Positions 8,777-17,098 of a stretch of 64,000 bases of DNA are shown here, one piece after another. Position numbers and translations under genes: made by a program. The first letter of the stretch is position 1. The number at the start of each line of letters is the position of its first letter. The stretch spans positions 1 to 64,000 of the forward strand of contig NZ_MSJP01000083.1 of assembly GCF_014596525.1 (NCBI RefSeq), written 5' to 3'. The stretch is from Streptomyces sp. CBMA291. Lineage in GTDB: Bacteria; Actinomycetota; Actinomycetes; Streptomycetales; Streptomycetaceae. The notes under the pieces are model-generated. The model ran no database searches. It was not told where the DNA came from and was given only the letters and a program-made list of their open reading frames with translations.

Positions 8777-8843
8777 GGCGTCGAAACCGTTACCCCGGGC
8801 GCGCGCGTCCACTACGTTGTCGTCAGACCTCGGGGGAGGCGGT

Positions 8844-9851
8844 ATGAGCGCGTACGACGGCACGGACCGGATCGGGAACTTCACGGTGGTCGGCACGCTG
8901 GGCCACGGCGGCATGGGCAAGGTGTACCTGTGCCTGACCCCGGCCGGTCAGCGGCTCGCGGTGAAGGTGATCCGCAAGGAGCTGGCCGACCTCCAGGACA
9001 TCCGGCAGCGCTTCCTCCGCGAGGTGAACGCCCTCCTCGAAGTCCGCAGCCCCTACACCGTGCCGGTCTACGCCGCCGAGACCCGCCGCCCGCCCCTCTG
9101 GCTCGCCACCCGGTACGTCGCGGGGCCCACCCTGGAGAAGAAGGTCGTCCGGGAGGGGCCGCTGCCCGAGCGGAAGGTGATCGCCCTCGGCCGGATGCTG
9201 GCGGAGGCGCTCTCCGAGGTCCACGCGCGCGGGGTGATCCACCGGGACGTCAAGCCGAGCAACATCATCCTGGAGGGCGGCGAGCCCCGGCTCATCGACT
9301 TCGGGATCGCCCGTACGGCCGCCGGCAAGAAAGCGATCACCATCCCCGGCGCCGTCCTCGGCACCCACGGGTACATGGCGCCCGAGCAGGCCCAGGGGAA
9401 GGAACCGACGCCCGCCGTCGACGTGTTCGCGCTGGGCGCGGTCCTCGCTTACGCGGCGACCGGACGCCCTCCCTTCGGCGACGACCAGAGCGCGAGCGGC
9501 CCGGCCCTCCCGTACGAGCCGCCCCGTCTGACCGGGATCCGCGAGCCGCTCGCCGCGCTGATCTCCGCCTGCCTCGCCTACCTTCCGTCCGCCCGCCCCC
9601 GCCCCACCGCGCTCCTCGCCTCGCTGGGCGAGCTGCTCGTCTCCGAGCGCGGTCCCGGCTCCGGCCGCAAGCACGCCGAAGGGGCCCCGGAGCGCACCGT
9701 CCTGGTGGCCGCTCCCCCGCACCGCTGCCATGTGCCCGCCGAGGGCGGCGCGGGCGACCCGTGCGCCCTGCGCCCGGTCGCGGCCCGGATCCTGGCTTCC
9801 GGGCTCTCCCCCTCCCTCGTCCGGAAGGCGGTTCTGCGCCATGCCCGCTGA
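8844..9851 (+). CDS. Serine/threonine protein kinase (PknB type), soluble
   Basis: A 335-residue Hanks-type kinase. Glycine loop LGHGGMGKVYL (residues 19-29), ATP-binding Lys41 (LAVK), HRDVKPSN with HRD at 133-135, DFG at 152-154 and APE (GYMAPEQ) are all present, so it should be active. No membrane segment or PASTA repeat is visible, so sensing would depend on partners. ATG 8844 follows GGGGGAGG. It is the first gene of a six-gene run (8844-14910) with overlapping or closely spaced ends that also holds a PP2C phosphatase and a second kinase. Confidence 0.92.
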   Translation: MSAYDGTDRIGNFTVVGTLGHGGMGKVYLCLTPAGQRLAVKVIRKELADLQDIRQRFLREVNALLEVRSPYTVPVYAAETRRPPLWLATRYVAGPTLEKKVVREGPLPERKVIALGRMLAEALSEVHARGVIHRDVKPSNIILEGGEPRLIDFGIARTAAGKKAITIPGAVLGTHGYMAPEQAQGKEPTPAVDVFALGAVLAYAATGRPPFGDDQSASGPALPYEPPRLTGIREPLAALISACLAYLPSARPRPTALLASLGELLVSERGPGSGRKHAEGAPERTVLVAAPPHRCHVPAEGGAGDPCALRPVAARILASGLSPSLVRKAVLRHAR

Positions 9852-10317
9852 CCATGTCGTCGAACTCCGCGACGGCTGGGTGCCGTTGGTACGGGAGTGG
9901 GCCCGCCGGATCGGCGAGCCCGTGACCGGGGAGGACGGCGCCCTCTATCTGGAGGCCGGGGCCGGGGGTCCGGCCGGTCCCCGGCTGGGCGTGGACATCA
10001 GCCCGGCGGGCCGCTCCCTGGTGGTGGCCGTCAGCGACGGGACGCTGGTCTCCCCCGACCGGCTGGCGCCCACGGTGGCGGCGGCGACCGCCTGGAACTC
10101 CCGCGAGGTCACCCCGACCGCCGTCCTGGGCGACGCCCGCAGCGAGGCGCCGCTGCTCTCCGCGGTCCTCACCCTGCCGCTCGCCTCGTATCTGACGGCC
10201 GACGGGTTCGCCACGACGCTGGACGCGCTGCTCGTGGACTCGCTCCGGCTGCTCTACGAATGCCACGACCTCGGTTTCGTCCTGCGGAACACCGATGACC
10301 TCGCGAACCGGGAGTGA
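9841..10317 (+). CDS. Small YbjN/chaperone-fold-like protein
   Basis: A 158-residue soluble protein that starts at ATG 9841, inside the end of the kinase gene. The pattern of alternating strands with a central LGVDISPAGRSLVVAVSDGT and a C-terminal helical part (DALLVDSLRLLYECHDL) recalls YbjN or type III chaperone-like folds. The match is by eye and weak. Overlap with the kinase gene suggests coupled synthesis, so an adaptor role in the phospho-signalling operon is possible but unproved. Confidence 0.75.
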   Translation: MPADHVVELRDGWVPLVREWARRIGEPVTGEDGALYLEAGAGGPAGPRLGVDISPAGRSLVVAVSDGTLVSPDRLAPTVAAATAWNSREVTPTAVLGDARSEAPLLSAVLTLPLASYLTADGFATTLDALLVDSLRLLYECHDLGFVLRNTDDLANRE

Positions 10318-10321
10318 CCGG

Positions 10322-11776
10322 ATGGAGTGGGTCGCCGTCTTATTGACGGTCACGGCGGTGCCCCTGGCGGCGGCGCTCGTCGTCATGTGGGTCAGTACGA
10401 CCTCCTGGCCGCCGGGCTCCCGGGCCGAGAGGGCCCGCGCGGAGGCGGAGGAGGCGGCCCGCAGGGAGGCCGAACGCCAGGCCCGGGAGAGGGAATGGGC
10501 CCGCGCGATGGACCGGCGCCGGGAGGCGGAGGCGGCGGAGGCCCTGCGCGAGGCCCAGGAGCAGGCCCGGCGGGCGGCGGAGGTCCTGCGCGAGGCGGAG
10601 ACCTTCCACAAGGCCGAAGTCCGGCGAGCGGCCGGCCTCCTCCCCGAGCCCGACGCCCTGCGCGGCCCGGACACCCTGCGCGGCCCGGACCCCCTGCGCG
10701 GCTCGGACCCCCGGCGTGGCTCGGACCCCCGGCGTGGCTCCGGCACCCGCCCAGGCGCCGACGCCTCGCAGGCCCCGCCCGCACTCCAGGGCCCCGCCGA
10801 GGAACCGCCTCCCACCGGCCCGGAGGCTCCACCGTCCCCCGGCCACCGCCCCGAGGTCGGCATCTGGTCGCCCGCCGACTCCTGGCCAGGGCCGGGAGGA
10901 GCGCCAGGCACCGGAGAGACATCGGGCAGTGACCGCGCACCGGGCTCCGGGGAGACCTCGGGGACGGGGAGTACGTCGGGGGCCGGGCGTACGTCAGGGG
11001 GTGGGCGTACGGCAGAGGCCGTCGCCCCGCCCGGAGCCGACACCGTGAACCTGCCCGTACCGCCCGGCACACCCGCACCGCCCTGCACACCCCCACCGCC
11101 GTACGAAGCCGCACCGCCGTACGAAGCCGCACCGCGATACGAGTCCGCGCCGCCGTACGAAGACCCGCCACCGTACGAGTCCACGCCGCCGTACGAGTCC
11201 ACGCCGCCGTACGAGTCCGCGTCCTGTCCCCCGTCCGAATCCCCCGGAGGCCCCGCGAGCGGCCCCGAGGCCGTCCCCGGGGGGTCTGCCGCCCGGGGCT
11301 CCGACGAGGCGCGGGCTTCGGCGGTGTCCGGGCCCCGGCTGCGGGATCGCATCGGCCGGATCCTGGAGGCCGGACGGACCGCCCTCGACCACGCGGGTCC
11401 CGCCCACGACCGCGAACCGGCACCCCCGGTCCCCGACCCCCGGACCACCACCGCCCCACCCGCCCGGCGGGAGACCGACACGTCCGGCCACGGCAACCGG
11501 GAGACCGGCACATCCGGCCACGCCCAGCGGGAGACCGGTGCCTCCGGCCGCCACGGGCGGGAGACCGGTGCCTCCGGTCACGGCAGGCGGCGGGTCCTGG
11601 TGGCGGCCGTGACCTGGTTGCGGCCGTACGGCTACGTCGAGTGGGAGGGCGCCCTGTGCCGGGCCCGCTGGCAGGGTCCCCCTTCGCAGTACCCCCGTCC
11701 CGGCGATCTGGTCCGCGTCACCCCCGTACCGGAGTCCGACCCCCCGCTGCTGCACGCCGAGCCGCTGCGCGGCTGA
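10322..11776 (+). CDS. Membrane-anchored protein with NfeD-like C-terminal domain; TTA codon
   Basis: A 484-residue protein. One N-terminal membrane segment (residues 3-23) is followed by a charged Ala/Arg/Glu coiled-coil-like region, then Pro/Gly-rich linkers with three repeat families: LRGPD/PRRGSD, PPYES, and RETGTSG-type units. The C-terminal 55 residues (VLVAAVTWLRPYGYVEWEG through VRVTPVP) resemble the NfeD OB-fold. Codon 7 is TTA (10340-10342), rare in Streptomyces and read by the bldA tRNA, so translation may be developmentally limited. ATG 10322 follows GGGAG. The upstream ATG 10295 is less likely. Confidence 0.78.
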   Translation: MEWVAVLLTVTAVPLAAALVVMWVSTTSWPPGSRAERARAEAEEAARREAERQAREREWARAMDRRREAEAAEALREAQEQARRAAEVLREAETFHKAEVRRAAGLLPEPDALRGPDTLRGPDPLRGSDPRRGSDPRRGSGTRPGADASQAPPALQGPAEEPPPTGPEAPPSPGHRPEVGIWSPADSWPGPGGAPGTGETSGSDRAPGSGETSGTGSTSGAGRTSGGGRTAEAVAPPGADTVNLPVPPGTPAPPCTPPPPYEAAPPYEAAPRYESAPPYEDPPPYESTPPYESTPPYESASCPPSESPGGPASGPEAVPGGSAARGSDEARASAVSGPRLRDRIGRILEAGRTALDHAGPAHDREPAPPVPDPRTTTAPPARRETDTSGHGNRETGTSGHAQRETGASGRHGRETGASGHGRRRVLVAAVTWLRPYGYVEWEGALCRARWQGPPSQYPRPGDLVRVTPVPESDPPLLHAEPLRG

Positions 11777-11849
11777 AACCGCTCTCCCCACGCGTCGCAT
11801 CCGCTCCCCCCACGCCACCCATCCGTCCCCATCGCTCCACGGAGTAGCC

Positions 11850-12632
11850 GTGACCGTCCCGCCCCAGCCCGACCCGCTCCCCGTGCCGTACATGGGCTTC
11901 GAGTTCGACAGCGCCCAGCGTCTGCCGCTCCTGCTCTGCCTGGACACCTCGACCTCCCTGAGCCGGCACGGCGCCATCGCCTCGCTCAACACGGCCCTGC
12001 GCTCATGGGCGGAGAGCCTCGCCGAGGACATGGCGCTCAGCGCCGCCGTCGACGTCGCCGTGATCACCTTCGGCGGCGTCGACCGCATCACCGTCTGGCA
12101 GGGGGCCACCCCGCTCGGCCCCGTCGCCCCCGAGTGGCCGCACAGCCCGTTCGTACCGGCTCACGAGTTCCGGCCGCCGGTGCTCAAGGCGGACGGCGTG
12201 ACGCTCCTCGACCGGGCGCTGCGCCTCGCGATGAACGTGGTCGCCGACTACAAGGCGGGGCTCAGGGCCGAGGGCCTGACGTACTACCGGCCGCAGATCT
12301 GCGTCGTCACGGACGGGTTCCCCAGCGACGAGGAGGGCCGGCCCTCGCACGCGTACCGCGAACTCCTGCCCGATCTGCGCAAGGCGGAGGAGGAGCGCCG
12401 CTTCCGGCTGTTCGCGGTCGGGGTGGGGGAGCACCACCCGGGCGCGGAGGAGGTGCTGCGGGATCTGGCGCCGCACTACCACGCCTGGCTGGAGGGCTTC
12501 CCGTTCGCCGAGCTGCTGACCGCGATGTCGCACAGTGCCAAGGCGACGCAGGGCGGCGCTGCGGAGGCCGAGTTCCAGGAGATCTTCGCGCGGCTGAAGC
12601 GCCGTCGCGGCGGCGGCCAGGTCCCGGCGTGA
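11850..12632 (+). CDS. von Willebrand factor A domain protein (TerY-like)
   Basis: A 260-residue vWA protein. The metal-ion-dependent adhesion site starts with DTSTS at residues 32-36, and a later VTDGFPSDEE is the usual third site motif. TerY-type vWA proteins are metal-dependent scaffolds found next to a PP2C phosphatase and a YegI-type kinase; the next two genes encode exactly these. GTG 11850 is 73 bp after the preceding gene. The stop overlaps the next start (GTGA). Confidence 0.9.
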   Translation: MTVPPQPDPLPVPYMGFEFDSAQRLPLLLCLDTSTSLSRHGAIASLNTALRSWAESLAEDMALSAAVDVAVITFGGVDRITVWQGATPLGPVAPEWPHSPFVPAHEFRPPVLKADGVTLLDRALRLAMNVVADYKAGLRAEGLTYYRPQICVVTDGFPSDEEGRPSHAYRELLPDLRKAEEERRFRLFAVGVGEHHPGAEEVLRDLAPHYHAWLEGFPFAELLTAMSHSAKATQGGAAEAEFQEIFARLKRRRGGGQVPA

Positions 12633-13453
12633 ACGGCCGGGGCGGGGCGCCCGCCGGCTGGCGGGTGCACGGGACCAGCGCCACCGGCTACCGGCACCAG
12701 CGGGAGCGGATGCCCTGCCAGGACGCCTGGGGGTTCCGGGAGTCCGCCGCGGGGCTCGTCCTCGCGGTGGCGGACGGGGCGGGGAGCGCCCCGCGCTCGC
12801 GGGACGGCGCCCGGCAGGCCGTGCGGCTCGCCCTCGACGCGTTCGAGCCCTTGGTGGCGCCCTGGCGGCTGCTGCCGGACGCCGCCGCCCGCAAGGAGGA
12901 GCTGACCAGGGCGTTCCGGGAGGTGCGGGAGACGTTCCTGCGCTGGTGCGCCGGGCCGCCGGGCCCGTACGCGACGACGCTGACGGTGGTGGTCCTGGCG
13001 GAGGGCTGGCTGGGCCAGGTGTCGGTCGGCGACGGCATCGTCGTGGTCCGGGCGGGCGGGACCGGGCCGGGCGCGGGGGCGGAGAGCGGGGAGCCCGCCT
13101 CGTACCATCTGCTCCCCCGCGCCCACACCGGCAGCGAGTACGCCAACGAGACCGTCTTCGTGGGCTCGGCCAACGCGCTCGGGCAGCTCCGGGTGGACTG
13201 CCTCCGCGACGGGGCGGTGGACGGGGTGCTGCTCTCCACCGACGGGCTGACCCACGCGCTGTTGCGGCGGGCGCCCGCCGTGCCCCACCCGCTGCCGCAC
13301 GACGCGTTCCTCGGGCACCTCTTCGACCGGCTCGCCCGGCCCGACTACGACCACGACGAGGAGGAACGGCGGCTCTCCGACTTCCTCGGCTCGGACCAGA
13401 TCACCCGGGTGACCGGGGACGACAAGACTCTCCTGTGGGCGATTAGGACATGA
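12629..13453 (+). CDS. PP2C-family serine/threonine phosphatase
   Basis: A 274-residue PP2C phosphatase of the compact bacterial type. CQDAWG near the N-terminus and VADGAGSAPRS carry the metal-binding Asp residues; GQVSVGDGIVV and LLSTDGLTHALL follow, and GDDKT lies near the end. It should dephosphorylate Ser/Thr sites, probably those set by the kinase encoded next. GTG 12629 overlaps the vWA stop by 4 bp and its own stop overlaps the next ATG by 4 bp, so the three proteins are probably made in step. Confidence 0.9.
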   Translation: MNGRGGAPAGWRVHGTSATGYRHQRERMPCQDAWGFRESAAGLVLAVADGAGSAPRSRDGARQAVRLALDAFEPLVAPWRLLPDAAARKEELTRAFREVRETFLRWCAGPPGPYATTLTVVVLAEGWLGQVSVGDGIVVVRAGGTGPGAGAESGEPASYHLLPRAHTGSEYANETVFVGSANALGQLRVDCLRDGAVDGVLLSTDGLTHALLRRAPAVPHPLPHDAFLGHLFDRLARPDYDHDEEERRLSDFLGSDQITRVTGDDKTLLWAIRT

Positions 13454-14910
13454 CTTCCGCTGACCAGAACGCCGATGGGAACGCGAACGCCGCGACCACC
13501 GGAACCACCGAGGACACCGATCTGTACGGGTATCCCGAACTGACGCTCGGGGACGGCACCCGGGTCACCCGGGGTCCGAAGCCGCTGGGCTCCGGCGGCC
13601 AGGGCAGCGTGTGGGAACTCAACGAGCGCGCCGACCTCGCCGCCAAGATCTACGACCGGGCCCCCGACGCCGCCCGGCAGCGCCGGCTCGTCGCGATGCT
13701 GCGGGCCGATCCGCTGGCCCGGGAGACGCTGGCGCCGGGCCAGCCGCCGATGCTGGTGTGGCCGGTGGTGCTGATCCAGGCGGGTGAGCTGCCGATCGGC
13801 TACGGCATGCCGTATCTGGACCCGGCGGCGCACACCTCGCTGAGCGGGCTGCTCCAGAAGAAGGGGCGGCTGCGCCGCTTCGAGGGGCGGGCCGACTGGC
13901 GGTTCCTCCTGACGGTCGCGTCGAACCTGGCGTACATGACGGCCGAGCTGCACCAGCAGGGCTTCGTCGTGGGCGATCTGTCGAGCGCCAACGCCGTCGT
14001 CGACCGGAAGGGCTACGTCACCTTCCTCGACTGTGACTCGTTCTCCTTCACCGACTCCCAGACCGGCGAGTTCTTCGGCTGCGAGGTGCTGACGGACGAC
14101 TACGCGAGCCCGGAGCGGCAGCGCGGGGAGGAGCCGACCCGCCAGTCCGACGACTTCGCGCTCGCCGTCCTCGTCTACCAGCTGCTCACCTGCGGCAACC
14201 ATCCCTTCGACGGCACTCCGCGCTACGGGGAGACGGAGGCGATCCGCAAGGAGAACATCCTCGCCGGGCTCTCCTTCCTGGTCGTCCCCGACCAGGTGCA
14301 GGTGCCCGCGCGGCTGCTTCCCCCGGAGGTGCTGCCGCCCCGGCTCCTGGAGCTGGCCCGCCGCACCTTCGGTCCGGGCCTCGGGGATCCCCGGCGGCGC
14401 CCGTCCTCGGCCGCCTGGCTGGAGGCGCTCGACGAGGCGCGGGGCGAGGTGGCGTCGTGCGACACCGTCCCCGAGCACCGGTACGGCCGGCATCTCGCCG
14501 CCTGTCCGTGGTGCGCGCGGCGGGGGGCGGGGCAGCCGGACCCGTTCGTCGCGACGGCGGGTGGTCCGGGGACGGCGTCCTGGGGGCCGGACTCCCCGTC
14601 GGCCGGGGCGTCGGCGGGGGCGTCTGGCGGGGCGTCGGCGGCGGCGTCTGGCGGGGCTTCCGTGAGTCCTTCGGTCCCGGCGGGGCCCTCCGCCTCGGTG
14701 AAGCCCTCGGTCTCCGTCCCGGCGGGCTCCTCGGTTCCCGCCGGGTCCCCGGGCGGCGCCACCGAGCGGTCCGGTGCCGGGTCCCGGGAGGTGAAGCCGC
14801 TGACCAGGGGCGACATCGCGTTCGCCGGGGCGGCCCTCGTGATCCTGCTCGGTCTCGTCGCGGCCGCCGTCTGGGGCGTGATCGCGCTGGCCCATGTGAT
14901 CTGGCCGTAG
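13450..14910 (+). CDS. Divergent (YegI-type) protein kinase with C-terminal membrane segment
   Basis: A 486-residue kinase-like protein. Glycine loop LGSGGQGSVWEL and AAKIYD (catalytic Lys) are present. The catalytic loop reads GDLSSANAVV instead of HRDxxxxN, and DFG is replaced by DCDS; both are typical of the YegI/TerY-P kinase group. After the kinase domain comes a His..CPWC motif (HLAACPWCARRG), a Ser/Pro/Gly-rich linker and one membrane segment near the end (AGAALVILLGLVAAAVWGVI). With the vWA and PP2C genes it makes a TerY-P-type triad. The preserved Lys and Asp argue for activity. Confidence 0.88.
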   Translation: MTSADQNADGNANAATTGTTEDTDLYGYPELTLGDGTRVTRGPKPLGSGGQGSVWELNERADLAAKIYDRAPDAARQRRLVAMLRADPLARETLAPGQPPMLVWPVVLIQAGELPIGYGMPYLDPAAHTSLSGLLQKKGRLRRFEGRADWRFLLTVASNLAYMTAELHQQGFVVGDLSSANAVVDRKGYVTFLDCDSFSFTDSQTGEFFGCEVLTDDYASPERQRGEEPTRQSDDFALAVLVYQLLTCGNHPFDGTPRYGETEAIRKENILAGLSFLVVPDQVQVPARLLPPEVLPPRLLELARRTFGPGLGDPRRRPSSAAWLEALDEARGEVASCDTVPEHRYGRHLAACPWCARRGAGQPDPFVATAGGPGTASWGPDSPSAGASAGASGGASAAASGGASVSPSVPAGPSASVKPSVSVPAGSSVPAGSPGGATERSGAGSREVKPLTRGDIAFAGAALVILLGLVAAAVWGVIALAHVIWP

Positions 14911-14920
14911 GGCCGGGGCC

Positions 14921-14973
14921 ACGGCGAAGGGCCGGGCCCCGGTGGTGTTCACCGGGGCCCGGCCCTTCGCCGT
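14921..14973. terminator. Long bidirectional terminator
   Basis: A perfect 24-bp inverted repeat (14921-14944 with 14950-14973) and 5-nt loop between the convergent kinase and accE genes. Confidence 0.88.
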
Positions 14974-15055
14974 ACGGGACGCGTACGGGATCCCTACGCG
15001 GTCCGTACGGGACGCGTACGCGATCCGTACGCGGTCCCTACGGGATGCGTGCGGG
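14972..15055. repeat. 33-bp tandem repeat between convergent genes
   Basis: Two nearly identical 33-bp units (14972-15004 and 15005-15037) and a partial third, rich in GTACG. They start inside the right arm of the terminator and end next to the accE stop. No coding or regulatory role is apparent. Confidence 0.75.
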
Positions 15056-15057
15056 GG

Positions 15058-15261
15058 TCAGCGCCAGCTGTGCGGGGCGCGGAAGCCGTGCTCGCGCTCC
15101 AGTCGGCGCCAGCGGGCCGTGGTGCGGCCGTGGTGGTCCGCCGTCGGGGCCTCGTCGGCACGGGCGGCGGCGCGGGCGAGCAGCACCGCGGTGATCGCGG
15201 CCAGCTCCTCGGGGTCGGCGTGGCCCTTCTCGACGCGGAGAAGGTTGGCAGGGGTGCTCAC
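15058..15261 (-). CDS. accE: Acyl-CoA carboxylase epsilon subunit
   Basis: A 67-residue protein whose N-terminal LLRVEKGHADPEELAAITAV is the typical epsilon-subunit signature, with a C-terminal WRRLEREHGFRAPHSWR. Epsilon subunits stabilise and activate actinobacterial acyl-CoA carboxylase complexes. The gene lies 14 bp downstream of accB on the same strand. GTG 15261 follows AGAGGAG. The accB-accE pair is reported to be essential in S. coelicolor. Confidence 0.93.
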   Translation of the reverse strand: MSTPANLLRVEKGHADPEELAAITAVLLARAAARADEAPTADHHGRTTARWRRLEREHGFRAPHSWR

Positions 15262-15275
15262 GTGGATGACTCCTC

Positions 15276-16859
15276 TTACTGAGGCGGGTTGCCGTGCTTG
15301 CGGGACGGCAGGTCGGCGTGCTTGGTGCGGAGCATCGCGAGGGACTTGATGAGGACCTGGCGGGTGTCGGCGGGGTCGATGACGTCGTCGACGAGACCGC
15401 GCTCGGCCGCGTAGTACGGGTGCATCAGTTCGGCCTTGTACTCCTTGACCATGCGGGTGCGCATGGCCTCGGGGTCCTCCGCTTCGGCGATCTGCTTGCG
15501 GAAGATGACGTTGGCGGCGCCCTCGGCGCCCATCACCGCGATCTCGTTGGTGGGCCAGGCGTAGGTGAGGTCGGCACCGATGGACTGGGAGTCCATGACG
15601 ATGTAAGCACCGCCGTACGCCTTGCGCAGGATGAGGGAGATCCGGGGCACGGTCGCGTTGCAGTAGGCGTAGAGCAGCTTGGCGCCGTGCCGGATGATCC
15701 CGCCGTGCTCCTGGTCGACGCCCGGCAGGAAGCCGGGGACGTCCAGGAGGGTGACGATCGGGATGTTGAAGGCGTCGCACATCTGGACGAAGCGAGCCGC
15801 CTTCTCGGAGGCCTCGATGTCCAGGACGCCCGCGAGGGTCTGGGGCTGGTTGGCGACGATGCCGACGACCTGACCGTCGAGCCGGGCCAGGGCGCAGATG
15901 ATGTTGCGGGCCCAGCGCTCGTGGATCTCCAGGTAGTCGCCGTCGTCGACGAGCTCCTCGATGACCTTGTGCATGTCGTACGGGCGGTTGCCGTCGGCGG
16001 GCACGAGGTCGAGCAGGACGTCGGAGCGGCGGTCGGCCGGGTCCTCGGAGGCGACGGCCGGGGGGTTCTCTCGGTTGTTCTGCGGGAGCATCGACAGGAG
16101 GTAGCGGACCTCGGCGATGCAGGTCTCCTCGTCGTCGTACGCGAAGTGCGAGACACCGGAGACACCCGCGTGGACGTCGGCGCCGCCCAGACCGTTCTGG
16201 GTGATCTCCTCACCCGTGACCGCCTTGACGACATCCGGCCCCGTGATGAACATCTGCGAGGTCTCACGGACCATGAACACGAAGTCGGTCAGCGCCGGAC
16301 TGTACGCCGCGCCACCCGCGCACGGGCCGAGCATCACACTGATCTGCGGGATCACACCCGAGGCACGCGTGTTGCGCTGGAAGATGCCACCGTAACCGGC
16401 GAGCGCCGAGACACCCTCCTGGATACGGGCACCCGCACCGTCGTTCAGGGAGACCAGCGGCGCACCCGCCGCGATGGCCATGTCCATGATCTTGTGGATC
16501 TTCGTCGCGTGCGCCTCGCCCAGCGCACCACCGAAGATCCGGAAATCATGCGCGTACACGAAGACCGTCCGGCCCTCCACCGTGCCCCAGCCGGTGATCA
16601 CACCGTCCGTGAACGGCTTCTTCGCCTCCAGGCCGAAGCCCTGGGCGCGGTGCCGGCGCAACTGCTCGACCTCGTTGAACGAACCCGGGTCGAGCAGCAG
16701 CTCGATCCGCTCGCGCGCGGTCAGCTTGCCCTTCGCGTGCTGTGCCTCGGTCGCCCGCGCGCTCGGCCCCTGGAGGGCCTGCTCGCGCAGGACACGCAGT
16801 TCGGCTACCCGGCCACGGGAGTCGACGGGCTCGCTCGGGATCTGGTCCACAACGGTCAT
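15276..16859 (-). CDS. accB: Acyl-CoA carboxylase carboxyltransferase beta subunit
   Basis: A 527-residue carboxyltransferase that moves CO2 from biotin to acetyl-CoA or propionyl-CoA, giving malonyl- and methylmalonyl-CoA for fatty acids and polyketides. Crotonase-fold signatures are present: NDGAGARIQEG (residues 139-149), GPCAGGAAYSPAL (178-190) and LRKAYGGAYIVM (411-422). Residue 420 is Ile. In the S. coelicolor enzymes, Ile420 (AccB) versus Asp422 (PccB) decides acetyl-CoA use, so this is the acetyl/propionyl enzyme. ATG 16859 has only a weak AGGG site upstream. It pairs with accE. Confidence 0.95.
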   Translation of the reverse strand: MTVVDQIPSEPVDSRGRVAELRVLREQALQGPSARATEAQHAKGKLTARERIELLLDPGSFNEVEQLRRHRAQGFGLEAKKPFTDGVITGWGTVEGRTVFVYAHDFRIFGGALGEAHATKIHKIMDMAIAAGAPLVSLNDGAGARIQEGVSALAGYGGIFQRNTRASGVIPQISVMLGPCAGGAAYSPALTDFVFMVRETSQMFITGPDVVKAVTGEEITQNGLGGADVHAGVSGVSHFAYDDEETCIAEVRYLLSMLPQNNRENPPAVASEDPADRRSDVLLDLVPADGNRPYDMHKVIEELVDDGDYLEIHERWARNIICALARLDGQVVGIVANQPQTLAGVLDIEASEKAARFVQMCDAFNIPIVTLLDVPGFLPGVDQEHGGIIRHGAKLLYAYCNATVPRISLILRKAYGGAYIVMDSQSIGADLTYAWPTNEIAVMGAEGAANVIFRKQIAEAEDPEAMRTRMVKEYKAELMHPYYAAERGLVDDVIDPADTRQVLIKSLAMLRTKHADLPSRKHGNPPQ

Positions 16860-17035
16860 GTATCGACCCTACGAAGTCGGGCAAGAAAACTCCGCCGTCG
16901 ACTCCGTACAGTCTCGCGTGTCGATTCCTGGTGGGGACGGACAGAAGGACCCCCTGATCGACCTGAGTCGACAGTCCAGGACCCCTCGCCTTTGTACGGT
17001 TCCTCTAAGCACCCTTGACAGGGTCCCTCACAGGA

Positions 17036-17079
17036 GAGCCCCCTGCGGCCTGCCCGAGGGGACGGGTCGCAGGGGGCTC
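17036..17079 (-). terminator. Terminator of the secreted M15-like gene
   Basis: A 12-bp perfect stem (17036-17047 with 17068-17079) with a 20-nt internal region, just past the stop at 17099 on the minus strand. The accB 5' region (16860-17030) lies on its other side. Confidence 0.7.
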
Positions 17080-17098
17080 CCGGAGGCGGTGGCGCGGG

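Noticed and set aside
13450..14910. Pseudokinase call for the YegI-like kinase
   Set aside because: HRD and DFG are altered, but the catalytic Lys, the Asp of GDLSSAN and the metal Asp of DCDS are kept, as in the active family.
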